A DNA stretch of 64,000 nucleotides from Candidatus Paraprevotella stercoravium. Its GTDB lineage: Bacteria; Bacteroidota; Bacteroidia; Bacteroidales; Bacteroidaceae. The stretch spans positions 92,738-156,737 of the forward strand of contig CALUIU010000003.1 in assembly GCA_944320795.1 (NCBI GenBank), written 5' to 3'. Under the pieces are notes generated by a model. The model did not search any database and had not been told where the DNA came from. It saw only the letters and a list, made by a program, of their open reading frames with translations. Position numbers and translations under genes: made by a program. Below, piece after piece: positions 1 to 9,735 of this stretch. Position 1 is the stretch's first letter. Each line of letters opens with the position of its first letter.

Positions 1-356
1 TAGCCGCCACTTATGGCAAGAGAGTGGGAGAGATAGCCTATATCTTTGTGGATGATGAGAAGATTCTGGAGGTGAACCGACAGTATTTGCAGCACGATTA
101 CTACACGGACATCATTACGTTTGATTATTGCGAGGGTGATCGCATTTCGGGCGATCTGTTTATCAGTCTGGATACGGTGCGCAGCAATGCCGAACTGGTG
201 GGAGCCACTTATGAAGAGGAACTTTACCGTGTGATTATTCACGGCATTCTGCATTTGTGCGGTATCAATGACAAAGGACCTGGTGAGCGGGAGATTATGG
301 AAGCCGCAGAGGACAAGGCTTTGACTTTGCGGCTGGAGATGACAGCCGGACAATAA
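1..356 (+). CDS. ybeY: Endoribonuclease YbeY, 5' end cut by window
   Basis: YbeY is a metal-dependent single-strand endoribonuclease used in 16S rRNA 3' maturation and ribosome quality control. The reading frame is open to the window edge, so the true start lies outside; a GTG at 24 is internal. The metal motif reads HGILHLCG followed by INDK, so the first two metal-binding histidines are present but the usual third one (HGxLHLxGxDH) is replaced by lysine after the aspartate. The flanking sequence is otherwise typical of the family, so I regard this as a lineage variant rather than a dead gene. A strong hairpin terminator follows the stop codon. Confidence 0.92.
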   Translation, partial: AATYGKRVGEIAYIFVDDEKILEVNRQYLQHDYYTDIITFDYCEGDRISGDLFISLDTVRSNAELVGATYEEELYRVIIHGILHLCGINDKGPGEREIMEAAEDKALTLRLEMTAGQ

Positions 357-365
357 ACATAAAAA

Positions 366-400
366 AACAGGAACTACACCTCATAAACGTAGTTCCTGTT
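366..400. terminator. Bidirectional intrinsic terminator after ybeY
   Basis: A perfect 12-bp stem (AACAGGAACTAC, 366-377, with GTAGTTCCTGTT, 389-400) and an 11-nt loop, with A residues before it and a T run after it, so it can end transcripts from either side. Confidence 0.9.
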
Positions 401-473
401 TTTTTATGTTTTAAAAGGTAGATTTCTTGACGGTCTTTTTGGATATTGTAAATCAGCTTGCGGATGATTTCGA

Positions 474-537
474 ATTACTGTCCCGTCAGTAATCAATTAT
501 TGTCCTGACAAAAGTCGATTACTGACGGGACAATAAT
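474..537. repeat. Nested palindromic intergenic element
   Basis: A 16-bp perfect inverted repeat (TGTCCCGTCAGTAATC, 479-494, with its complement at 517-532) encloses a second pair (ATTATTGTCC 496-505 with GGACAATAAT 528-537). The left arm is itself a smaller dyad (ATTACTG 474-480 with CAGTAAT 487-493). The same ATTACTG/GGGACA words therefore occur about three times in 64 bp and can fold in alternative ways. No T tract follows, so it is not a normal terminator. It lies between the ybeY terminator and the convergent protease gene. Confidence 0.7.
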
Positions 538-549
538 TTTAAAAGAATC

Positions 550-2142
550 TCATCTTTTTTCTTCAAGTAGCTCTACAGCCTTTTTCACCGCCTCGTTTTC
601 CTGATTCATGACCTGGAAATACTCCGACATGTCCCAAAGGTCGCGGGCCAGTAATGCCTTGAGTTGCAGTTTCAGTTGAGGCAGTGTTTTGGCGCGTTCC
701 TCTTCGTCCTTAGGCTTGACCGAGCGTTTCTCGGCTTCTTCGTTTAGGATGGCCATTTCTTCTTCGCCCACCTGAAAGTTCTTCAGGAATGAATCAAAGT
801 CTTTATACTGCTTCTGAATCTGCTTGCGGTACCGGTCGCTATACTTCAGCGAAGTATTGGTAACAATACCCTTGGCTACCAGTTCGCGGTGGTATTTGGT
901 GTATTTGGTGGTGTCCAGAGGAATGAAATAATCCGGCATGATACCTCCTCCGCCATATACAATGCGTCCTTTCTTCAGAGTTTTGTACTTCAGTGAATCC
1001 GGAAAGTGTATGCTGTCGGCGTGCACCAGTTCACCACGATTATATCGGTTGATCACATCCATATTGTAAGAAGTACGGTTGCCGTTTTCGTATGGCTTTT
1101 GGATGCAACGTCCCACTGGGGTGTAGTAGCGGGCAATGGTCAAGCGCAGTTGTGATCCGTCGGGCAGGTCGAGCGGGCGTTGCACCAGTCCCTTTCCGAA
1201 GGTGCGTCGGCCGATGACGACACCACGGTCGTGGTCCTGAATGGAACCGGTTACGATTTCGGCTGCCGAGGCGGTGTATTCATCGACCAGCACGGCAATT
1301 TTTCCGTCCTTGAAACTGCCGTTTCCCTTGGCCTTATATTCCGAATAAGGAGCACGTCGTCCTTTGGTGTATACAATTAAATCATTCTGTTCCAAGAACT
1401 CATTGGCGATGTCTATGGCTGCTCCAAGATATCCTCCTCCATTCTGTTGCAGGTCCAGAATCAGGTTTTTCATGCCCTGGTCTTTCAGTTTCTTCATGGC
1501 TTTCTGTAACTCATCGTGAGTTTTTGCTCCGAAACTGCTGATACGGATCAGACCGGTTTTTGGAGTGACCATATAGGCGGCATCTACTGAGGTCATTGGA
1601 ATTTTGTCACGCTTTACGTCGAACGTCAGTACTTCGTCAATTCCGTTACGGATTACTCCCAAATGTACGACAGAACCTTTGGGACCTTTCAGACGGCGCA
1701 TGATTTCCTCGCGGCTCATCTTCACGCCGGCAATGGCGGTATCGTTTACGGAAATGATACGGTCTCCGGCCAGAATACCGGCTTTTTCCGAAGGCCCTTT
1801 GCTTACCGGTTGTATGACAAAGAGCGTGTCATCGAGCATGTTGTATTGTACTCCGATGCCTTCAAAATTGCCTTGCAGCGGTTCGTTCATAGCTTTGGTA
1901 TCCTTGGCATTGGAATAGGCCGAGTGCGGATCAAGTTCCTTGAGCATGCCCACGATGGCATCCTCGGTCAATTTGTCGGTATCGACGGTGTCTACATACA
2001 GACTGCTGATGGCCAGATGAGCCATATAAAGCTTTTTGATGGAAGCTTCGTAGGAGCTGGCCGCATTTTTTTGTTGCGCCCATGTCGGCAGACAGCACAA
2101 GGCTGCGAGCAGACACAGACAGATGTTCTTTTTCATAATCAT
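550..2142 (-). CDS. S41 family C-terminal processing peptidase (Ctp/Tsp-like)
   Basis: A 530-aa exported serine protease that would trim or degrade periplasmic proteins. A signal peptide ending near PTWAQQ is followed by a PDZ domain around residues 90-175 (GIGVQY, AGILAGDRI) and the S41 catalytic core. The Ser/Lys dyad is visible in TASAAEIVTGS (Ser near 291) and RTFGKGLVQ (Lys near 315). It is last in the minus-strand run GNAT-parE-coaD-S41, 5 nt after coaD. A second S41 paralogue lies at 49742-51400. The substrate is not predictable. A second ATG two codons downstream is an equally good start. Confidence 0.93.
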   Translation of the reverse strand: MIMKKNICLCLLAALCCLPTWAQQKNAASSYEASIKKLYMAHLAISSLYVDTVDTDKLTEDAIVGMLKELDPHSAYSNAKDTKAMNEPLQGNFEGIGVQYNMLDDTLFVIQPVSKGPSEKAGILAGDRIISVNDTAIAGVKMSREEIMRRLKGPKGSVVHLGVIRNGIDEVLTFDVKRDKIPMTSVDAAYMVTPKTGLIRISSFGAKTHDELQKAMKKLKDQGMKNLILDLQQNGGGYLGAAIDIANEFLEQNDLIVYTKGRRAPYSEYKAKGNGSFKDGKIAVLVDEYTASAAEIVTGSIQDHDRGVVIGRRTFGKGLVQRPLDLPDGSQLRLTIARYYTPVGRCIQKPYENGNRTSYNMDVINRYNRGELVHADSIHFPDSLKYKTLKKGRIVYGGGGIMPDYFIPLDTTKYTKYHRELVAKGIVTNTSLKYSDRYRKQIQKQYKDFDSFLKNFQVGEEEMAILNEEAEKRSVKPKDEEERAKTLPQLKLQLKALLARDLWDMSEYFQVMNQENEAVKKAVELLEEKR

Positions 2143-2147
2143 ACTGT

Positions 2148-2606
2148 TTATTCTTCTATGCTAAAGCCTTCGGGAAGGAATTCCGTGATATCACGGCCGA
2201 AGTGCATCAGTTCACGTACGATGGTAGAGCTGATGCAGGCCAGATCGGGTTCTGTGAACAGAATCACGGTTTCGATGCCTGAAAGCCGTTTGTTAACGTC
2301 GGCAATGGCCAGTTCATATTCAAAGTCCTTATGTGAGCGCACGCCTCTCAGAATGAAATCTGCCTGTTTGCGTTTGGCGAAATCCACGGTGAGATCGCTG
2401 TATGCCTCTACGGATATGCGCGGTTCGTTGCGGTACAGGTTCTTCAGGGCCTGAATGCGTTTTTCTACCGCCATGATGCCTTTTTTCTTTTCGTTGATGC
2501 CCACACCGATAATGATGCGGTCAAACAGTTGCAGCCCTCTGCGGGCTATGGAATCATGCCCTTTGGTATAAGGGTCGAAGCTTCCGGGAAATATAGCAGT
2601 TCTCAT
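2148..2606 (-). CDS. coaD: Phosphopantetheine adenylyltransferase
   Basis: Converts 4'-phosphopantetheine and ATP to dephospho-CoA, the penultimate step of coenzyme A synthesis, in the cytoplasm. The 152-aa protein has the family length and the nucleotidyltransferase motifs [12 protein letters not shown] at the N-terminus and ISSTIVREL near the C-terminus. The start codon overlaps the parE stop codon by 4 nt, indicating translational coupling. Confidence 0.97.
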   Translation of the reverse strand: MRTAIFPGSFDPYTKGHDSIARRGLQLFDRIIIGVGINEKKKGIMAVEKRIQALKNLYRNEPRISVEAYSDLTVDFAKRKQADFILRGVRSHKDFEYELAIADVNKRLSGIETVILFTEPDLACISSTIVRELMHFGRDITEFLPEGFSIEE

Positions 2607-4627
2607 TCTTGTTCCGTTTCTTCAAATGTAGGGTCTTCTTCAACCACCAGATTGTTGATGATGAAATTCTGGCGCTCCATGGTATTTTTGCCCATATAAT
2701 ATTCCAGCAGTTCCTTTACCTGGTCGCTTTTCTGGAGTGATACCTGTTCCAGTCGCATTTCGGGACCGATGAAATACTTGAACTCGTCGGGTGAGATTTC
2801 TCCCAGTCCTTTGAATCGGGTGATCTCCGGGTCCGGTCCGAGAATCTCCACTGCTGCCTGACGTTCTTCCTCGGTGTAGCAATACTGTGTGATGAAGTCC
2901 GAGCGGTTGGAAAGCACCACTCCCTTGTTTTTCTCCAGTCCGGAGATATATTCTTCAATCTCGCGCAGTTTGTTTTTTCCCAACTTGCTCTTTTTGTTGC
3001 GTACGCGGAACAAAGGAGTCTGCAGGATATAGACATGCCCTTTTTTGATCAGATCAGGGAAAAACTGCAGGAAGAAGGTAATCATCAGCAGGCGGATATG
3101 CATACCGTCCACATCGGCATCCGTAGCCACGATCACTTTGTTGTAGCGCAGTCCGTCCAGTCCGTCCTCAATGTTCAGAGCGGCCTGAAGCAGATTGAAT
3201 TCTTCGTTCTCATAAACCACCTTCTTGGTCAGTCCGTAACAGTTCAGTGGTTTACCGCGCAGACTGAATACGGCCTGTGTGGTCACGTTACGGCTCTTGG
3301 TGATGGAACCGGAAGCCGAATCTCCCTCGGTGATGAAAATCGAGCTTTCCAGACGCGGATCGTTCTCCAGATCTTCGTCCTTCTTGGAAGCCTTCTGATC
3401 GTTCAGGTGAATGCGGCAGTCGCGCAATTTACGGTTGTGCAGATTGGCCTTTTTGGAGCGTTCGCGTGCCAGTTTGGCTACACCGGCCATAGCTTTTCTT
3501 TCTTTCTCGTTTTCGGAGATCTTCTGAATGATCACCTCGGCAATGTCCGGATTACGATGCAGATAATTGTCCACCTGTTCCTTGACAAAATCGCCGATGA
3601 ATTTGTCGATACTGATGCCGCCGTCGGGGATGGTCGTCAGGGATCCCAATTTGATTTTGGTCTGACTCTCAAACAACGGTTCCTCGATGTTGATGGATAT
3701 GGCACCCACCAGACCGTTTCGGATGTCTCCAAAATCAAAGCTTTTTCCTGAAAAATCCTTGATGGTTTCGGCGATATGTTTCTTGAAGGCACTCTGATGC
3801 GTACCTCCCTGAGTGGTGTGCTGTCCGTTGACAAACGAGTAGTATTCCTCACCGTACTGGTTGGTGTGTGTGAAGGCAATTTCGATGTCTTCGCCTTTCA
3901 GATGCACGATGGGATAAAGTCCGTCGTTGGTCATGTTGTCGTTCAGCAGATCCACCAGTCCGTTGCGTGAGTGGATTCTGCGTCCGTTGAACATAATGGT
4001 CAGTCCGGTGTTCAGGTACGTATAGTTGCGCAGCATGTTTTCCACAAATTCGTGGCGGAACTGATAATGCTTGAACAGTCCGTTGTCCGGTTCGAAATAA
4101 ATGTAGGTTCCGGTTTCGTCTTCGGTATCTTCGGTGGTGTCACTGATGAGTACACCTTTTTCGAAAACCGCCTTGCGCACGGTGCCTTCACGATAGCTGT
4201 GCACCTCGAAGTGCGTGCTCAGAGCGTTTACCGCCTTGATACCGACACCGTTCAGACCGACACTTTTCTTAAAGGCCTTGGAGTCGTATTTTCCTCCGGT
4301 GTTCAGTACGCTCACGGCTTCGATCAGTTTACCCTGAGGAATACCACGGCCATAGTCACGTACGCTGACACGCAGATTCTCTTCCAAGGTGACCTCAATG
4401 CGTTTTCCGGCATTCATCTTGAATTCGTCGATACTGTTATCGATAACCTCTTTCAAGAGTACATAAATACCGTCCTCCGACTGCGATCCGTCGCCCAGCT
4501 TTCCGATATACATACCCGGACGGGTACGTACATGTTCCATGTCGGAAAGATGGCGGATGTTGTCGTCGGTATAAGCCACGGGAGCCTCTTGAATCAGCCC
4601 TTCTTTTTCTTCGTTATTTTCTTCCAT
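2603..4627 (-). CDS. parE: DNA topoisomerase IV subunit B (type IIA)
   Basis: The ATPase subunit of a type IIA topoisomerase acting in chromosome decatenation. The 674-aa protein shows the GHKL ATPase elements ([23 protein letters not shown]), the transducer domain and the TOPRIM motif EGDSASG near residue 435, followed by DADVDGMHI. It is closer in form to ParE than to GyrB. I chose the ATG at 4627 (MEENNEEKE); a TTG further upstream would overlap the preceding gene. The partner parC is not in the window. Downstream coaD overlaps by 4 nt. Confidence 0.93.
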   Translation of the reverse strand: MEENNEEKEGLIQEAPVAYTDDNIRHLSDMEHVRTRPGMYIGKLGDGSQSEDGIYVLLKEVIDNSIDEFKMNAGKRIEVTLEENLRVSVRDYGRGIPQGKLIEAVSVLNTGGKYDSKAFKKSVGLNGVGIKAVNALSTHFEVHSYREGTVRKAVFEKGVLISDTTEDTEDETGTYIYFEPDNGLFKHYQFRHEFVENMLRNYTYLNTGLTIMFNGRRIHSRNGLVDLLNDNMTNDGLYPIVHLKGEDIEIAFTHTNQYGEEYYSFVNGQHTTQGGTHQSAFKKHIAETIKDFSGKSFDFGDIRNGLVGAISINIEEPLFESQTKIKLGSLTTIPDGGISIDKFIGDFVKEQVDNYLHRNPDIAEVIIQKISENEKERKAMAGVAKLARERSKKANLHNRKLRDCRIHLNDQKASKKDEDLENDPRLESSIFITEGDSASGSITKSRNVTTQAVFSLRGKPLNCYGLTKKVVYENEEFNLLQAALNIEDGLDGLRYNKVIVATDADVDGMHIRLLMITFFLQFFPDLIKKGHVYILQTPLFRVRNKKSKLGKNKLREIEEYISGLEKNKGVVLSNRSDFITQYCYTEEERQAAVEILGPDPEITRFKGLGEISPDEFKYFIGPEMRLEQVSLQKSDQVKELLEYYMGKNTMERQNFIINNLVVEEDPTFEETEQE

Positions 4628-4638
4628 AAGAACCGTGG

Positions 4639-5787
4639 TTAAATCGTCTTCTGATAACAACGTCTTTTCTTGTGAATTTCAGCATCCAGATATGCCCATT
4701 GTCCCTGGCTCTTGTCGTTGGTTTCGAGCTGAGGGTGTGTCTCGCCAAACTTGAATCCCATCTTCTGGATAATCGGAATCAGGTCGGCAAACAGCATGGC
4801 ATTGACACCCTTGTTCTGATATTCCGGAAGTACGGCAACCAGCAAAAGGTCTACGATTTCGGAATGTTTCAGGTATAATGCTTTGGCCAGATGAACCCAT
4901 CCGAAGGGGAATAGGCGGGAATGTGCTTTCTGCAAAGCGGTAGACAATGATGGCATACCGATACCGATTGCTACCGGTTGGTTGTCTTCTGTTTCGATTA
5001 CGGTAACCAGACGCAAGTCAACCAGCGGCAGGTATACATTGACATACTGGTCAATCTGACGTTTGTTCATCTCAGAGAAACCGTAGAGTGGGGCATATGC
5101 CTTATTGACTACATCAAAAATCTTGTATCCATATCCGCCTTCGCGTACTTCCTTGACACTCTTAAATTTACGTACATGCAGATTATAGCGGTTGGCACTG
5201 ATTTCGGCTACACGGAAATATTTCCCGGAGCGAGCTTCATGTTCTGAATCCGGCACCCGTACCTTACGTTCCACCCAGTCTATTTCTTTTTCATATCCGT
5301 GCATCTCCATATGTTTGGGATAATACGGATAGTTATAGATAGTGGCCATGGTACTCAATTGGTCATAACCGTCGATGAGCATACCTTCGGGGTCCATATC
5401 CGTGAAACCCAGCGGACCGACAACCCGTTTCATCTGATGCTCTCTGGCCCATTGTTCAACAGCTTCAAGCAATGCTTTGGATACTTCCGGATCATCGATA
5501 AAATCGATCCACCCGAAGCGTGCATCCTCTACGTTCCAGGTAGCATTGGCTTTCTTGTTGATAATGGCTGCTACACGGCCAACGATTTTATTTTCCTTAT
5601 AAGCGAGGAAATAGTCTACATTACAGAAATCGAATGCAGCGTTTTTTTTCGGGTTGAAGGTATCTAAGGTATCTTCGTAGAAATCAGGTACGGCAAAGGC
5701 ATTACCTTTATAGAGTTTGTAATTAAATCGTATAAAAGCCTTTAGTTCCTTCCGACTCGTAATTTTTTTAATAATGACTTCGGACAT
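4639..5787 (-). CDS. GNAT-like N-acetyltransferase family protein
   Basis: A 382-aa cytoplasmic protein of a conserved Bacteroidetes family annotated as GNAT-like. The N-terminal half begins with a lysine-rich segment and a possible acyl-CoA binding fold ([17 protein letters not shown], residues 58-74); the C-terminal part contains [19 protein letters not shown], which resembles the GNAT acetyl-CoA loop (Q/RxxGxG/A). The substrate is unknown. It leads the minus-strand block with parE, coaD and the S41 protease; a -7 element TATCTTTG (minus strand, 5820-5827) lies just upstream. Confidence 0.75.
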   Translation of the reverse strand: MSEVIIKKITSRKELKAFIRFNYKLYKGNAFAVPDFYEDTLDTFNPKKNAAFDFCNVDYFLAYKENKIVGRVAAIINKKANATWNVEDARFGWIDFIDDPEVSKALLEAVEQWAREHQMKRVVGPLGFTDMDPEGMLIDGYDQLSTMATIYNYPYYPKHMEMHGYEKEIDWVERKVRVPDSEHEARSGKYFRVAEISANRYNLHVRKFKSVKEVREGGYGYKIFDVVNKAYAPLYGFSEMNKRQIDQYVNVYLPLVDLRLVTVIETEDNQPVAIGIGMPSLSTALQKAHSRLFPFGWVHLAKALYLKHSEIVDLLLVAVLPEYQNKGVNAMLFADLIPIIQKMGFKFGETHPQLETNDKSQGQWAYLDAEIHKKRRCYQKTI

Positions 5788-5917
5788 AGCTGTTTATATC
5801 TTTATAAATGATTAATTTACAAAGATAGTTTTTTTTATCTAAAGGGTTGCTCAAAGCCACTGAAAAAGACCAAAAAGCAGGTAAAAAACTTATTTTCATC
5901 AGAAAAAAAAAGAAATA

Positions 5918-5949
5918 TTTGCGAATGAAATATTAATATTTTATTTTTG
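5918..5949 (+). promoter_or_regulatory. Bacteroides-type promoter of the OmpA-family gene
   Basis: -33 TTTG (5918-5921), 20-nt spacer, -7 TATTTTTG (5942-5949). The start codon is at 5983. Confidence 0.7.
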
Positions 5950-5982
5950 TTAGATATTGCAGGTAATTTAGAACAAAATATT

Positions 5983-7137
5983 ATGGGAAAGTTAAAAATT
6001 TTATCCTTTGCAGCTGCTTTGATGTTCTCTTTCGGACAGACTGCCTGGGCTAAGGACAATGTAGATGAAAAAGATTACAAGTCTTATCCTCACATGTTTT
6101 TTGGATTGCATGGTGGTGGTCAGATTACGTTTACTGATTATAAGGCCTCAAAGCTTATAACCCCTTCGTATGGAGTATCTTTAGGAGGATATTTTAATTC
6201 CATAGTAGGAACACGCTTGCATGTTAGTGGTTACCAGACTAAGGGTGGTTTCAGTTCATTGAATGAAACATATGATTATAAGTATGTTACCAGTGATATT
6301 GACATGATCTTGAATCTGACTAATTTGTTTTCAAGAACTGATGATCACATGTTTAATGTGCTTTTATTTGGAGGTGTCGGGTTGAATTATGCTTGGGACA
6401 ATGATGATCTGTTGGCCTTAAACAATAGTGGTAAGGTTGCCGGCGTTCAGGCTTGGGATAAGAATCTTTTGTCGCATAATGCCCGTGTCGGAATGCAATT
6501 GGACGCAAAGTTGTCAAAACATTTTGGATTGAATCTGGAGGTTATGGCAAACAGTTTGTCTGATAAATTCAATTCCAAGATCAGTTCCCGAAATGACTGG
6601 CAGCTTACCGCATCTTTAGGTTTGGTTTTCAAATTTGCATACAAAGACAAAAAAGGACAATCGGCTCCTTCTGTGGCAGAGGAAGTTTGGGAGACTCGCA
6701 AGGATACGGTATGGTATGATGACATAACTTACAAAGATGTGCCGGTACAAGAAAAACTGGAGAGTCAGATCTATTACCAGATCTCAATGGCGGAGCCTAA
6801 GCCACAGGCCAAGATCAATGAGATTGTAGAGTTTATCAAGAATCATAAGAATTGTAAGATTCTTGTGACAAGTTATGCTGATAAGGGCACAGGTAACCCG
6901 AGCATTAACATGAAGTATTCAGAGGAACGTACAAAGAATGTAGTGGATGCTTTGGTCAAGGCTGGTGTGGATAAGAATATCATTACAGCTGAATCTAAGG
7001 GTGATACTGTGCAGCCATTCGCAGAGAATGACAAGAACCGTGTAACGCTTACTGTGGTTACTGGTGATGGTACTAAGAAAGAAAAGGTGGTAAGCAAGAA
7101 GTTCCGTATCGAGGAGAAACGCTATAGAGTACAGTAA
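5983..7137 (+). CDS. OmpA family outer membrane protein
   Basis: A 384-aa envelope protein. A signal peptide (to about TAWAKDN) precedes an eight-strand-type beta-barrel region (residues 35-220, alternating aromatic strands ending in SLGLVFKF) and a C-terminal OmpA-like peptidoglycan-binding domain (about 260-375, with NMKYSEERTKNVVDAL and ENDKNRVTL). It should tie the outer membrane to the cell wall. The ATG at 5983 was chosen because it begins the signal peptide and sits 34 nt after the -7 element. It is monocistronic, with its own promoter and terminator. Confidence 0.93.
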   Translation: MGKLKILSFAAALMFSFGQTAWAKDNVDEKDYKSYPHMFFGLHGGGQITFTDYKASKLITPSYGVSLGGYFNSIVGTRLHVSGYQTKGGFSSLNETYDYKYVTSDIDMILNLTNLFSRTDDHMFNVLLFGGVGLNYAWDNDDLLALNNSGKVAGVQAWDKNLLSHNARVGMQLDAKLSKHFGLNLEVMANSLSDKFNSKISSRNDWQLTASLGLVFKFAYKDKKGQSAPSVAEEVWETRKDTVWYDDITYKDVPVQEKLESQIYYQISMAEPKPQAKINEIVEFIKNHKNCKILVTSYADKGTGNPSINMKYSEERTKNVVDALVKAGVDKNIITAESKGDTVQPFAENDKNRVTLTVVTGDGTKKEKVVSKKFRIEEKRYRVQ

Positions 7138-7157
7138 TTATTTTGATATTTGATGTT

Positions 7158-7188
7158 AAAAGGGAAGTCGTTAAAAGGCTTCCCTTTT
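7158..7188. terminator. Terminator between ompA-like gene and luxR-type regulator
   Basis: A 10-bp stem AAAAGGGAAG (7158-7167) with CTTCCCTTTT (7179-7188), loop of 11 nt. It is flanked by A and T residues and serves both convergent genes. Confidence 0.85.
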
Positions 7189-7197
7189 GTGTTTTAA

Positions 7198-8181
7198 TTA
7201 TATTTTAATGTCATCTACGGAGATAATCCCGTTCAGAATAGCATGAATCGTTAATTCGGTGGGAGAATGAATCTCCAGCTTTTTGTTGATATGCCGACGG
7301 TGAGTCAGGACTGTATTGATGGAAATATTTAGTTCTTCTGCGATTTTTTTATTGGATAATCCTTGGGTGACCAGACTGATTATTTCTTTTTCTCTTTTGC
7401 TTAGCATATCAAAAGCTGTTTTTTCCTTTTGGAGATGCGTCGGTTGTGTTGTTTTTTTATGTTCGGGAGAAGATAGTGACCTCTCCTCTAAAGCATGTAC
7501 ACAAGTAGTAAAGATCTGTTCTTCAATCAGGCTGTGACATTCAAAATCCTCTTTCATTACGAAAAGTTCATAAAGGACATCGTTCATGATCTGGTTTTTC
7601 TTCTGGTTTTTATAGTATTTCACAATGGCATGAGTCAGGTCTGACATCTTTTTTCGGATGATTTGATGATGTTCTTTTTGCTTTTTCATCAGAAAGTGGA
7701 TATTTGGACTGTTTCGAGGATGTATTCCCTGTATTAAATGATTTACATAAGGATGTATTTGAGTGGTTTCATATAAAGCGTGCTCTTCTATTTCTGCTAA
7801 AAAAATATCGAAGTATTTGAGAAATAAATAGGGAATCTTATCTTCTCCGGAGCAGTCAACGGCTTCTATCAGGTGCCTTCTAGTAGCGGGTAAACGATGG
7901 TAAAGAAAGTAATTATGTGAGCGCTGAATATAATCCAGTAGAGTGTGTAGGGATATGTTTTCAGGAATGGGTGTCTGATTCTTATTGTCATCCATATTTT
8001 GAATATAATTGATTACAGAAAGAAAGGTCTTCACATCGATTTTCTGATTCAGACAGGCTTCTTTAACTGTTTGTTCACCGAATCCAAGACTAAAACCGAA
8101 ACTGTTGATAATTTGAAGAGTATGATGATCGCTACATATAATATCTTCCATGCGATCCGTTTCTTTATATTCCTTTTTCAT
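7198..8181 (-). CDS. Hemerythrin-domain LuxR-type transcriptional regulator
   Basis: A 327-aa cytoplasmic regulator with three parts. Residues 12-62 resemble the DUF542/ScdA_N segment of RIC (YtfE/ScdA) iron-sulfur repair proteins, but the usual Cys-Cys pair is replaced by SLGFGE. Residues 80-235 look like a hemerythrin di-iron fold: RSHNYFL, EEHALYE, KEHHQII and ECHSLIEEQIF supply His and Glu ligands in the expected order. Residues 258-320 are a LuxR helix-turn-helix (LSKREKEIISLVTQGLSNKK, then INTVLTHRRHINKKL). Di-iron hemerythrin folds bind O2 or NO, so a gas or redox sensor is a reasonable inference. It is divergent from the porin/imelysin/cytochrome genes, its likely targets. Confidence 0.85.
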   Translation of the reverse strand: MKKEYKETDRMEDIICSDHHTLQIINSFGFSLGFGEQTVKEACLNQKIDVKTFLSVINYIQNMDDNKNQTPIPENISLHTLLDYIQRSHNYFLYHRLPATRRHLIEAVDCSGEDKIPYLFLKYFDIFLAEIEEHALYETTQIHPYVNHLIQGIHPRNSPNIHFLMKKQKEHHQIIRKKMSDLTHAIVKYYKNQKKNQIMNDVLYELFVMKEDFECHSLIEEQIFTTCVHALEERSLSSPEHKKTTQPTHLQKEKTAFDMLSKREKEIISLVTQGLSNKKIAEELNISINTVLTHRRHINKKLEIHSPTELTIHAILNGIISVDDIKI

Positions 8182-8233
8182 CTTTAAGAGATTGATATTT
8201 TTGCGATTGCAAAGGAGTGAATTTTATCAGCTC

Positions 8234-8252
8234 CAGTCAATCGCCATGACTG
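8234..8252. promoter_or_regulatory. Dyad CAGTCA-N7-TGACTG, candidate operator
   Basis: A 6-bp inverted repeat with a 7-nt spacer in the divergent intergenic region, 53 nt upstream of the regulator start. A second dyad, CAGTA-AG-TACTG, is at 8310-8321. The regulator role is inference. Confidence 0.35.
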
Positions 8253-8328
8253 AGTATTTTTAACTAAAAATTAGGTAAATGATTACCTGAAACCCTTTAA
8301 ATCCCTCATCAGTAAGTACTGTATTTTT

Positions 8329-8374
8329 CATCTTTTTTGTGTATTGGTTAATTTTAACAAGTATGATACCTTTG
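8329..8374 (+). promoter_or_regulatory. Promoter of porin/imelysin/cytochrome genes with shared upstream box
   Basis: The -7 element TACCTTTG (8367-8374) is preceded at 20 nt by the 18-nt box CATCTTTTTTGTGTATTG (8329-8346), whose final TTG occupies the -33 position. The identical box occurs at 15971-15988 with the same 20-nt gap to a TAnnTTTG element before ccsBA. This marks co-regulation. Confidence 0.72.
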
Positions 8375-8397
8375 CAGCGCAATAAAAAACTTTGAAA

Positions 8398-9705
8398 ATG
8401 AAAAAGAAAACAAGTTTGATTCTGTTGTCTTTTTGTTTGGGAGTTTCTCAAGTCTTTGCTATGACGGAAGAAACAACTGATAAGTCGGAAGAACAGAAAA
8501 AGGGAGTTGCTGAGGACATGGACGGATACAGAAAGTTTCGTGTCGGCGGATATGGTGAGATGCTTTATCAGAATTTTGATTACGGTCCGTATCGTTTTGG
8601 CGGTAATGGCAGTGGTTCTCCGGCTGACCGTCGCGGAGAGATTTCCGTACCTCGCTTTGTTCTGGCTTTGGATTACAAGTTCTCGCCTTCGTGGATTTTA
8701 GGAGCGGAGATAGAGTTCGAATATGGCGGTACGGGATCTGGCGTAGAAGTGGAGTATGGAGAAAATACCGAATATGAGTACGAATTTGAAAAAGGCGGTG
8801 AGGTGGCCCTGGAGCAGCTGCATATCACCAAGGTATTTAATAAAGCCTTTGCTATCCGGGCCGGTCATATGGTGGTGCCGGTGGGCCTGACCAATGCACA
8901 TCATGAGCCGGTAAATTTCTTCGGGGCCGCACGCCCGGAGGGAGAAAGTACGATTATTCCCTGCACCTGGCACGAAACGGGTCTGGCTGTGCTGGGTGAA
9001 TTCCGGGGATTGGGTTATCAGGCCATGATCTTGAGTGGCCTGGATCCTTACGGATTCAGTTCCGAGAACTGGATTCAGCAGGGCATGCAGGGCCGTTTTG
9101 AGAAGACGCAGATGAAGAATCCCGCTTATGCGCTCCGGCTGGATTACCGGGGGGTAAAGGGATTGCGCGTCGGCGCTTCGGGATATTATGCGCCCCGCAC
9201 GAACGGTAATGCCACCAACCCTTCGACTACGACAAAGTTTAAAGGTACGGTACTGATCGGTTCGGCCGATGCGGAATATAAGGGATATGGCGTTACGGCA
9301 CGGGCCAATGTGCTTTATGGTTATGTAGGCGATGCCACGGAAATCAACAAGCTTCGTCCGAACAAGTACACAGGATATCCCGGAACACCGGTGGCCAAGA
9401 ATGCCTATACCTGGCATGCGGAAGTTGGATATAACGTGGGGCGGCATTTCCGCAACCGCACGATGCTGACACCTTACGTGAAGTATGAGAAATACAATAC
9501 GATGGCCAATGAGCGGACGGGCACGGTGATGTCGGACAAGCGTCTGAATGTGGGACTGATATCAGCAGGAGTGAACTATAGTCCTGTGCCCGGTCTGGTG
9601 CTGAAGGCCGATTACAATCACCGCATCATTGATCATGGGAACTTCAATGCGGAGAACACTTTCCAGATCGGTATAGCCTATGCCGGATGGTTCTGGAGCA
9701 GATAA
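8398..9705 (+). CDS. Outer membrane porin-like beta-barrel protein
   Basis: A 435-aa exported protein. The signal peptide ends near QVFAMTEE; the rest is an amphipathic-strand protein with many Tyr/Gly-rich segments and a terminal aromatic strand (GIAYAGWFWSR), as in phosphate-selective porin/OprP-like barrels. An acidic loop (about residues 115-140, EYGENTEYEYEFEKGG) suggests cation contact, but the substrate is unknown. The start at ATG 8398 gives MKKKTSLIL; an upstream TTG was rejected. First gene of a likely operon, 30 nt before the imelysin gene. Confidence 0.82.
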   Translation: MKKKTSLILLSFCLGVSQVFAMTEETTDKSEEQKKGVAEDMDGYRKFRVGGYGEMLYQNFDYGPYRFGGNGSGSPADRRGEISVPRFVLALDYKFSPSWILGAEIEFEYGGTGSGVEVEYGENTEYEYEFEKGGEVALEQLHITKVFNKAFAIRAGHMVVPVGLTNAHHEPVNFFGAARPEGESTIIPCTWHETGLAVLGEFRGLGYQAMILSGLDPYGFSSENWIQQGMQGRFEKTQMKNPAYALRLDYRGVKGLRVGASGYYAPRTNGNATNPSTTTKFKGTVLIGSADAEYKGYGVTARANVLYGYVGDATEINKLRPNKYTGYPGTPVAKNAYTWHAEVGYNVGRHFRNRTMLTPYVKYEKYNTMANERTGTVMSDKRLNVGLISAGVNYSPVPGLVLKADYNHRIIDHGNFNAENTFQIGIAYAGWFWSR

Positions 9706-9735
9706 ACGGAATAATCAAATAAATCAAACAGTAAA

